Assembly: GCA_947461805.1 (NCBI GenBank)
Contig: CANHMJ010000096.1
Coordinates: 1-5,206 of the forward strand
DNA: 5,206 nucleotides
Source: Burkholderiaceae bacterium
GTDB lineage: Bacteria; Pseudomonadota; Gammaproteobacteria; Burkholderiales; Burkholderiaceae
Direction of reading: 5' to 3'
Made by a program: the position numbers and the translations under genes. Each line of letters opens with the position of its first letter. The first letter of the stretch is position 1. The notes below the pieces were generated by a model that worked only from the letters and a program-made list of their open reading frames with translations, did not search any database and had not been told where the DNA came from. Shown here in pieces: positions 1 to 5,206 of this stretch.

Positions 1-963
1 CGGCCTTACTTCAACGCCCGGCGGCAGAATTTGCTTATTAATGTTGTGAACGGTCTCACGTACCCGCGCTAAGACTTCGGTGGCGTTTTCGCCGCGGCGC
101 AAATAAATGATGCCTTCGACCGAATCCGGGTTCTCATTAAACTGAAATAAACCGAGGCGCGGTGCATTGCCGATTTGCACTGTGGCTACGTCGCCTACCC
201 GTACCGGCACACCATTGTTCGTCGTAATCACGACTTGCTTAATGTCGTCGATGTTCTTCAGTAAACCCACACCGCGCACTACAAACTGCTGCTCGCCACT
301 CGGTAATAAGCCTCCGCCCATATTGCTATTGGAGCTGGTAATGGCAGCAATCAACTGCGTAATGGAAATGCCTTTTGATTGCAGGCTCTCTGGCGTCACA
401 ATCACTTGGTATTGGCGTACCTTGCCGCCAAAAGAAGATACGTCCGCAACGCCGCGGGTTTGCTTTAACTCTTTGTAGATCTCGTAGTTTTGCAGTGTTT
501 TAAGTTCAGCCGAAGATGCGTAGTCCGAGTGCACCTCGTAGCGCATGATCTCTCCAGTGGCATCCGAGTCCGGGCTAATGCTCGATACAACACCAGTGGG
601 TAAATTAGCATTGGCTAAATTGGCAATGAAGGTTTGCCGGGCTTTAAAGGGATCGGCGGTGTCATTAAATTTGAGCGTTACAACCGATAAGCCAAAGAGC
701 GAGACCGAACGAAACGCCTGTAGCCCGGGAATACCAGCCAAGGCATTTTCAACCGGAATGGTGACTTGCTGCTCCACCTCGGTGGTACTTTTGCCGGGCC
801 ACTGCGAAATGGCTTGAATCGTTAAAGGGGCAACGCCAGGGTATGGCTGTATCGGCAATTTACTCAGGCTATTGATGCCAAGGCCCAAAAGCACGATGGA
901 GCCGACGATCACCAAGACGCGCTTTTCTAAAACGCCTCGGATGAAGGAAGTAAATTGGCTCAT
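1..963 (-). CDS. RND efflux pump, CusA/CzcA-like (HME family), N-terminal 321 residues
   Basis: This is the inner-membrane proton-driven pump of a tripartite efflux system. The frame is open from the ATG at 963 to the left edge, so the C-terminal two thirds (about 700 residues in this family) are missing. Residues about 15-34 form TM1, and the rest is the first periplasmic porter/docking region. HME-like stretches are QFGL-like 'LFGLSVVTLKF' (about 89-99), 'ATGEIMRYEV' (about 134-143), 'GGKVRQYQV', 'GEQQFVVRG', 'GVPVRVGDVA' and 'LPPGVEV' at the edge. Two differences from classical members are visible: 'PIQPYPGVAP' (37-46) replaces the usual D-A-x-P-D type motif, and 'IGNAPRLG' aligns, from memory, with CusA 'IGPEMRRG', putting Pro at CusA Met271. 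The start lies 13 nt after the adaptor stop with only a weak Shine-Dalgarno sequence, suggesting translational coupling. The family call is confident. The substrate is unknown, because the TM4 proton-relay residues and later Met sites are not in the window. Confidence 0.93.
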   Translation of the reverse strand, partial: MSQFTSFIRGVLEKRVLVIVGSIVLLGLGINSLSKLPIQPYPGVAPLTIQAISQWPGKSTTEVEQQVTIPVENALAGIPGLQAFRSVSLFGLSVVTLKFNDTADPFKARQTFIANLANANLPTGVVSSISPDSDATGEIMRYEVHSDYASSAELKTLQNYEIYKELKQTRGVADVSSFGGKVRQYQVIVTPESLQSKGISITQLIAAITSSNSNMGGGLLPSGEQQFVVRGVGLLKNIDDIKQVVITTNNGVPVRVGDVATVQIGNAPRLGLFQFNENPDSVEGIIYLRRGENATEVLARVRETVHNINKQILPPGVEVRP

Positions 964-976
964 TTAGTTTTCTAAC

Positions 977-2236
977 TCAGTCTTCTAACTTCGCAAAACG
1001 ATCGTTGAGCAATACCGCGCCATCCGTCAGTACCATCAAGCCAGCACCGAGGCCATCGGTAATCGCAAAGCGTTTGCCATCCAAGTCATAGCCTTTGACG
1101 GGAAGCCGGCGAAAGGTGTCGGGCGCTACCCGCACAATCGCATAGCGCATCTCCCGAATACGCACAATCGCCGATTGCGGCACCACCACAGCAAGTCCTT
1201 TGCCAACCAAAAGCTTGGCCGACATAAACATATCGGGGCGCAGTAAACCGTCGTCATTATTAACGTCGGCACGAATCAGCAAGGCGCGTGTTTCCGGATC
1301 GACACTGGGAGCAACGTAATTGGTTTGCGCAATAAACTCGCGATCCGGATACGCTTCCGTTTTTAGAATCAGTTGCTGGCCACTCGATAAAAGACGGATG
1401 TCCTTTTCAAATACATTGCCCAAAAACCACAAGGCTTTTGGATCGGCCAGGCTAGCCAGCACATCGCCGCTATTTACAAAAGCGCCTGGCTCGGTATTGC
1501 GCTTAGTCACCACCCCCTGAATGGGTGAGCGAATCAACAAATTCGCCTGTGTTCTTTGATTGCTGCGGAGCTGCGCGATCTCCTGATCCGATACGCCGAG
1601 ATTGCGCAGGCGATTGGACGCTGCATCTTGGGTCATTTTGGCATCCTGCATCAGGTCACTCATGGCCTGATTTTTAGAAAGGATGCCAACGGTTCTACTC
1701 GCTAGCAAATACTCTTGCTGGGCTGAGTTAAATTCGGGGCTGTACATTTCTAAAATGGGGGAGCCTTGATTAACAGCGGCGCCATCAAAGGCAAAGATCC
1801 GCTCTACCCGTCCTGCTACGCGCGCTGAGATTACTTTGGATTTTTCTGCATTGAACGCTAAGCGCCCTGGCACTTTTATTTCAATTGGCACTTCAATGGT
1901 TTTTGCTTCTTTAAAGACATAAATTTCGGGATTGAGGGTAACGCCCGGCAACTTGAGTTCCAAGGTGCCACTCTTTTCCACTTTCAGTGTCTTGTCAGAC
2001 TTATCAATTTGTACTGCGCGATTGATGTCCGTCAGGCGGCCGAGCACAATGCCCAGCGACAAAATCGCAAAGGCAACCGCAGCCATACGAATGCGTTGGC
2101 GCTGCTCGGGTGAGCGATTCCAGTAGAGGGCGGCGAGGTTTTCACGCAGACGCGCAAACTGCCCACCGAGCATCTGCTGAAGCTTACCTAACAGCCCTGC
2201 TGCCTTTTTTGTTCCGGAGCGAAATTGATCTTTCAA
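977..2236 (-). CDS. RND efflux periplasmic adaptor (membrane fusion protein), CusB/CzcB-like
   Basis: The product bridges the RND pump and the TolC-type channel. It is 419 residues with a TTG start; AAGGA lies 6 nt upstream, and a stop codon four codons upstream in the same frame rules out an earlier start. Domains in order are: a basic cytoplasmic stretch (1-50), one TM anchor (about 51-67), a first lipoyl half with 'VSARVAGRVERI'-type sequence (about 133-166, 'LEMYSPEF'), an alpha-hairpin (about 166-233), a second lipoyl half ('LLIRSPIQGVVTKRNTEPGAFV', about 233-260), a beta-barrel (about 266-340, 'LWFLGNVFEKDI', 'DPETRALLIRADV') and a membrane-proximal domain (341-419, 'VVPQSAIV'). There is no lipobox, so it is held by the TM helix. 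Oddities are a long N-terminal tail and a complete lack of His and Cys. It lies 9 nt after the TolC-type gene and 13 nt before the pump gene, in one operon. A later start at Met22 or Met51 is possible but has no comparable ribosome site. Confidence 0.93.
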   Translation of the reverse strand: MKDQFRSGTKKAAGLLGKLQQMLGGQFARLRENLAALYWNRSPEQRQRIRMAAVAFAILSLGIVLGRLTDINRAVQIDKSDKTLKVEKSGTLELKLPGVTLNPEIYVFKEAKTIEVPIEIKVPGRLAFNAEKSKVISARVAGRVERIFAFDGAAVNQGSPILEMYSPEFNSAQQEYLLASRTVGILSKNQAMSDLMQDAKMTQDAASNRLRNLGVSDQEIAQLRSNQRTQANLLIRSPIQGVVTKRNTEPGAFVNSGDVLASLADPKALWFLGNVFEKDIRLLSSGQQLILKTEAYPDREFIAQTNYVAPSVDPETRALLIRADVNNDDGLLRPDMFMSAKLLVGKGLAVVVPQSAIVRIREMRYAIVRVAPDTFRRLPVKGYDLDGKRFAITDGLGAGLMVLTDGAVLLNDRFAKLED

Positions 2237-2242
2237 ACGATA

Positions 2243-2247
2243 TCCTT
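2243..2247 (-). promoter_or_regulatory. Shine-Dalgarno site fixing the TTG start of the adaptor
   Basis: AAGGA on the minus strand overlaps the TAA stop of the TolC-family gene (2246-2248) and sits 6 nt before the TTG at 2236. Strength and spacing are close to ideal. This supports the rare start codon and suggests that ribosomes ending the upstream gene re-initiate here. Confidence 0.7.
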
Positions 2248-3721
2248 AAAACGGTTCTTTGCCTGCGGCTGCTAATACAGTCGCTTGAGATTGCAGTAAT
2301 GCACTTTGGGCCAACGCCAACTGAATCTCCAGTAAACGCAATTGCGTCTGCGCTGTCAGCACATCATTAAATCCTTGGCCATTATTGGCATATTGGTTAA
2401 GTCCTACCTTGTACGCGGCATCGGCCTGCGGTACTTGGCGATCGCGCAAAAACTGCACCTGATTTTTCGCTTGCTCGTAATTGGCGTATGCCGTATTCAC
2501 AGCCAATACCACTTGCTGGCGACTAGCGATGTTGCTGGCTTCGAGTGAGGCTTGATTGCGCCTGGCTTGCTCTACCCCATACTTCTCTTTGGTAAAGAAA
2601 TACAGTGGAATCACAATATCGAGCTCAAACTGATAAAACAGCGCGCCGTTATTGGCGGCAAACGGACCGCGCGGCGTGTAAGAAGAGCCAATCACCTGAA
2701 AATCCGGCAAGTAGGCTTTCTTGGCTAGACTGACCCCTTTTTTGGCGGCGTCCAATTGCAAGGCAGAACTCTTGAGCAGTGGATGGCTGCTCTCGGCATA
2801 GTCTTCTAGCTCGAGCAAACTGGGTACGGTATTCATCGTGAGGCGCGCATCCCCCCGCAGCAGCAATTGCTCACGCGAATGGCGGCCTATTAAGGTATTG
2901 ATCCCCCGCAGCGCGACTTGCAATTGGCGATCGAGCGCAAACTGATCTGCTTCGGCCGCACTTTGCGCCACCTGGGCATTTAAAAACTCGACGTAGGCAG
3001 CCGCATTATTGGCGTAGCGGGCTTTGGCCACGTTCTTAATCATTTCCAAACGGGTGACCGATTCGCGTAACACCGTCAACTGCTTTTGCGATGCCAAGGC
3101 GCTGTAATACAAACTGGATAACTGCGCCCCCAATTGCAAGTAAGTCGATTCGCTTTGGGCCAAGAGTGCTTCTGCATTGGTATCGGCAATGTCGGCGGCC
3201 AAACTTTTTTTACCCGGAAACTGAAATGGCTGAGCAAAGGAGATGGCGTTGTTATTACTAATGCCGTTGGGGTATTGCGAAGTGGGTGTATTGGCACCGC
3301 CTAAAGCGAGCGGCGAGTTCGCTGGCATGCCAGACCACACTAAGCCCACCTGCGGATTAGCGGGTGCTGCAATTTGCGGCACGGTTGCTTTGGCAGAAAA
3401 GTAGGACTCGCGCAGCGCAGCGAGCTGGGGATTGTTGAGCTTGAGCTCAGACCACAGCTGACGTAAATCGAGTTCATTGGGCACAGCTGCTTTGGGATTA
3501 ACTGAGCTGATATTGGGAGCAGTGCTCAGACCAATAATTGGGGGAATGGTTGCCGTGCTGGGCGCTACATTTTGTGCGGGGCTAACCGTAACCGAAGTTT
3601 CTCGTGAGAGCGATGGGGCTTGCGCAAGGGCATTCGTAAAAGCAGCGCAACAGAAAAGCACAAGGGCGAGCAAGCAGGTGCGGTTGCGATCGCTGGGTAA
3701 CACAGCATGAGGGAATCGCAT
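2246..3721 (-). CDS. TolC/CzcC-family outer-membrane efflux channel protein
   Basis: This is the trimeric outer-membrane channel of the tripartite pump. From the ATG at 3721 it is 491 residues, normal for the family. Residues 1-33 look like a signal peptide: basic start, hydrophobic core around 'CLLALVLF', likely cleavage after 'NALA'. The nearby cysteines lack a good lipobox, so this is probably not a lipoprotein, unlike CusC. A Pro/Ser/Thr/Ala-rich linker follows (about 35-80). The first OEP repeat runs about 85-285, with 'LKLNNPQLAALRES' and 'FAQPFQFPGKKSLAADIA', the usual 'Q.lelpGKR' element. The second runs about 305-485, with 'DIVIPLYFFTKEKYGVEQAR' and 'NDVLTAQTQLRLLEIQLALAQSALLQSQ'. 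The frame stays open to a TTG at 3751, 10 codons earlier; that start would give an unusually long signal peptide, so the ATG is preferred. The next gene begins 9 nt later in the same frame. Confidence 0.92.
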   Translation of the reverse strand: MRFPHAVLPSDRNRTCLLALVLFCCAAFTNALAQAPSLSRETSVTVSPAQNVAPSTATIPPIIGLSTAPNISSVNPKAAVPNELDLRQLWSELKLNNPQLAALRESYFSAKATVPQIAAPANPQVGLVWSGMPANSPLALGGANTPTSQYPNGISNNNAISFAQPFQFPGKKSLAADIADTNAEALLAQSESTYLQLGAQLSSLYYSALASQKQLTVLRESVTRLEMIKNVAKARYANNAAAYVEFLNAQVAQSAAEADQFALDRQLQVALRGINTLIGRHSREQLLLRGDARLTMNTVPSLLELEDYAESSHPLLKSSALQLDAAKKGVSLAKKAYLPDFQVIGSSYTPRGPFAANNGALFYQFELDIVIPLYFFTKEKYGVEQARRNQASLEASNIASRQQVVLAVNTAYANYEQAKNQVQFLRDRQVPQADAAYKVGLNQYANNGQGFNDVLTAQTQLRLLEIQLALAQSALLQSQATVLAAAGKEPF

Positions 3722-3762
3722 GCTTCTAAAATTTATCACCACAATCTTCAATTGCTGTCTTG

Positions 3763-3805
3763 CCCCCTAATACCCGATGAAATGTGGGTATTTGATTATA
3801 GGGGG
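3763..3805 (-). repeat. Interrupted inverted repeat upstream of the efflux operon
   Basis: On the plus strand CCCCCTA (3763-3769) pairs with TAGGGGG (3799-3805), and ATACCC (3770-3775) pairs with GGGTAT (3786-3791). This gives 13 matched pairs around a 10-nt centre, with a 7-nt one-sided bulge (3792-3798). Nested in it is a second imperfect dyad, ATGAAAT-N6-ATTTGAT (3777-3796), matching at 6 of 7 positions. The element lies about 40 nt upstream of the preferred TolC-family start and covers the candidate -10 box. It could be an operator for an unseen regulator or an RNA hairpin in read-through transcripts. The symmetry is directly visible; the function is inference. Confidence 0.5.
3795..3800 (-). 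promoter_or_regulatory. Candidate -10 box of the efflux operon promoter
   Basis: A perfect TATAAT lies on the minus strand, about 74 nt before the ATG of the TolC-family gene. No good -35 box is found at 16-18 nt upstream (the bases there read CCGGTT or CGGTTA), and there is no extended -10 TG. If this is a promoter, it probably needs an activator, or it is controlled through the dyad in which it sits. Chance occurrence of the hexamer remains possible. Confidence 0.4.
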
Positions 3806-3810
3806 TAAAC

Positions 3811-3832
3811 CCTTCTTAACCGGCTGAGAAGG
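3811..3832 (-). repeat. Small inverted repeat (hairpin) between porin and efflux operon
   Basis: CCTTCT (3811-3816) and AGAAGG (3827-3832) form a perfect 6-bp dyad around a 10-nt centre. On the minus strand it follows the T6 run of the putative porin terminator and lies where a -35 region would be expected. It may be part of a bipartite terminator or a regulatory site. No T-run follows it closely on the minus strand, so it is not a classical terminator by itself. Confidence 0.35.
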
Positions 3833-3834
3833 CC

Positions 3835-3858
3835 AAAAAACCGCGGGTTGGAATGCGG
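3835..3858 (-). terminator. Weak putative rho-independent terminator after the porin gene
   Basis: Nine bases after the porin stop, the minus strand reads CCGC, a 10-nt loop, GCGG and then T6 (3840-3835). Position and T-run fit a terminator, but the 4-bp stem is short, so termination is probably incomplete. Confidence 0.4.
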
Positions 3859-3867
3859 AACGACGGT

Positions 3868-5206
3868 CTACAGGCTGACGTGCGCCCGTACGCCGACAAT
3901 ATTGACTGGGCCGCGCGCTGCGTTATAGGCGGGATTGGCAATCCGCTGGTAGTTCAGGGAAATAAACAGATCTTTATAGGCCTTGATACTGTAATAGGTC
4001 TCTATCACCTGCTCTGGCTTGTAGCTGAGCTTGCCGTCACCAATGAAGGTCGTCATGCCGCCGTCTTGCAAATAGCTGATTTGCGCCGAAGAAATGCCAT
4101 TCACAGCAAAACCAATCCCCAGGGTATCGCCGGGCCTAGACCAGGAAGCGCCCTTCACACTCACGCCGCCCGATAGCGATTTACTAATGTCCAGAGTCTG
4201 GGTTTCGGCAGCGCCGGGGTTCCAGCTCCAGCGGCCAAAGATGCCAATGTCTTGGCTGAGGGCTTGATCAAAATTGAATCCATACCCCCAGGTATTCGTG
4301 GAGGCTTGCCGCACATTGGTGATGTTGGGCGGCGTGGTGTTGGTTTGCTGCGCGAGCCTAAGGGCGTTTTGATACATGCCCATAAAGGCATGCTGCTGAA
4401 AGAATAATCCCCGCACAGCGCCATCGCGTCCATTAATCGCATGGGTGCGCGTGAGCTCGACTTGATTGCTATAGTCTTTGGATAAAGAGTAATCGAGCTG
4501 TGCTGTATTCGGTACGGTTGGCAAAGCCAAACGGGCCGCCTTCAAAATGTAATTAGCCTGATACCACTCGGCTACAGCGCCGTAGGTATATCCCTTGGTG
4601 TCGGCTGCATAACCATAGGCGCCCATGGAAAAGATCGATGCATTCTGAAAATCAGTACGAGGGTCGTGGCTGTAAGCATTGTCATCAAAGAAATCCAGCG
4701 TCGCAATCTTGCCGTAGCTAATCACCACGCGGTTCTTGTCTAAATTGCCTGCCAACTGATTAGCCTCACCCGCAATGTGTTCTTGACCACCGCCAAGGCC
4801 AATGGTTTGCCGCAGAAAAGCCCGGGCGGTGTAAAAGACGGGCTGCGTATAAGCCCCTTTTTGTAACTCGCCGTTATACACGCCGCCTACTCCCGTGAGA
4901 TGCCCGTCAAAGGGAGAGCCTTGAAACATTTCACCATTCCAATACACCTCGGCGCCTTGCCACAATCGCGTACCAATAAATGCCGTTGCGCTCAAGGAGT
5001 AGGCCTCGGCAGGACTGGCTGATTTATTCAATAAGCTATTTTGCCCAGCGTAAGGGGAATTAAAGTTATTGCGTTGCTGCAGCATGTAGGTCGCTTGCCC
5101 ATGAATGCTCCAGCGCTCGGTCTCCCCCATCAGCGGGACCGTGCTATCCACCACCGGTTCACTATCTACCGGCGCAATCGCCCAAGCAGCACTCGTCCCT
5201 GCGCTA
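3868..5206 (-). CDS. OprB-family (carbohydrate-type) outer-membrane porin, 5' end missing
   Basis: This is a beta-barrel outer-membrane channel, of the family labelled carbohydrate porin (OprB, 'carbohydrate-selective'). The frame is open to the right edge (445 codons visible, stop TAG at 3868). The first visible residues, 'SAGTSAAWA' then 'IAPVDSEP', look like the end of a signal peptide with cleavage after AWA. The GTG at 5152-5154 is therefore internal, not the start. Family-like stretches are 'ERWSIHGQATYMLQ' with 'NSPYAG' near the start, the block at about 4585-4713 ('SYGKIATLDFFDDNAYSHDPRTDF', 'YGYAADTKGYTYGAVAEWYQ'), and the end 'VIETYYSIKAYKDLFISLNYQRIANP' with 'VNIVGVRAHVSL'. Alternating polar and hydrophobic strands run throughout. 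The last residue is Leu rather than the usual Phe of barrel proteins. It lies upstream of the efflux genes on the same strand, separated by about 146 nt. The real substrate, sugar or otherwise, cannot be read from the sequence. Confidence 0.9.
   Translation of the reverse strand, partial: SAGTSAAWAIAPVDSEPVVDSTVPLMGETERWSIHGQATYMLQQRNNFNSPYAGQNSLLNKSASPAEAYSLSATAFIGTRLWQGAEVYWNGEMFQGSPFDGHLTGVGGVYNGELQKGAYTQPVFYTARAFLRQTIGLGGGQEHIAGEANQLAGNLDKNRVVISYGKIATLDFFDDNAYSHDPRTDFQNASIFSMGAYGYAADTKGYTYGAVAEWYQANYILKAARLALPTVPNTAQLDYSLSKDYSNQVELTRTHAINGRDGAVRGLFFQQHAFMGMYQNALRLAQQTNTTPPNITNVRQASTNTWGYGFNFDQALSQDIGIFGRWSWNPGAAETQTLDISKSLSGGVSVKGASWSRPGDTLGIGFAVNGISSAQISYLQDGGMTTFIGDGKLSYKPEQVIETYYSIKAYKDLFISLNYQRIANPAYNAARGPVNIVGVRAHVSL

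Noticed and set aside
167..817. Two plus-strand open frames (167-478 and 545-817) with proline- and threonine-rich products
   Set aside because: They lie fully antisense to the RND pump coding frame, which has clear family similarity, and they show no recognisable domain.
3076..3297. Minus-strand frame of 73 codons inside the TolC-family gene; a similar one of 93 codons at 4161-4442 inside the porin
   Set aside because: Both are out of frame with well-supported genes on the same strand and have no family features.
3477..3710. Plus-strand frame of 77 codons with a hydrophobic, membrane-like translation
   Set aside because: It is antisense to the signal peptide and Ala/Pro/Thr-rich linker of the TolC-family gene; its hydrophobicity follows from the codons of the complementary strand.
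3744..3753. Lipoprotein reading of the TolC-family N-terminus because of cysteines near the hydrophobic core (codons around 3650-3680)
   Set aside because: The residues before the cysteines (V-L-F-C-C) do not match a lipobox, and a normal signal peptidase site (NALA) follows.
3801..3832. A classical sigma70 -35 box for the TATAAT at 3795-3800
   Set aside because: No hexamer at 15-18 nt spacing resembles TTGACA; the nearest TTAAGA is only 13 nt away.
3853..4176. Plus-strand open frame of 107 codons starting in the intergenic gap
   Set aside because: It is almost entirely antisense to the conserved C-terminal part of the porin and has no recognisable domain; it looks like a shadow frame.
5152..5154. 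GTG as start of the porin gene
   Set aside because: The frame is open to the window edge and the upstream residues look like the end of a signal peptide, which an outer-membrane porin needs.

Overview
The window carries one co-oriented gene cluster, entirely on the minus strand and cut at both edges. Read in the direction of transcription (right to left), it holds an OprB-type outer-membrane porin (N-terminus beyond the right edge), a TolC/CzcC-family outer-membrane factor, a CusB/CzcB-type periplasmic adaptor, and the first 321 codons of a CusA/CzcA-family RND pump (C-terminal part beyond the left edge). The last three encode the parts of one tripartite efflux complex spanning the envelope. 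They are packed as an operon: 9 nt separate the outer-membrane factor from the adaptor, and 13 nt separate the adaptor from the pump.

The porin is separated from the efflux genes by about 146 nt. This gap holds a weak terminator-like hairpin with a T6 run just after the porin stop, a second hairpin, and a nested dyad with a perfect TATAAT. The simplest reading is that the porin message mostly ends here and the efflux operon has its own, possibly regulated, promoter. Partial read-through cannot be excluded.

The organism is a Gram-negative (diderm) bacterium. The mid-range GC content and the gene types fit a betaproteobacterium of the Burkholderiaceae, possibly Polynucleobacter-like. That placement is inference from style only. 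No RNA gene, mobile element, CRISPR array or regulator gene is visible, and nothing in base composition suggests recent transfer.

The substrate is open. Sequence similarity places the pump near the heavy-metal RND (HME) family. However, the adaptor contains no histidine and no cysteine at all, its periplasmic segment before the first lipoyl half lacks methionine, and the pump has proline where E. coli CusA has Met271. The residues that decide proton coupling and most metal-binding positions lie outside the window. 'Heavy-metal efflux' should be read as a family label, not a demonstrated function.
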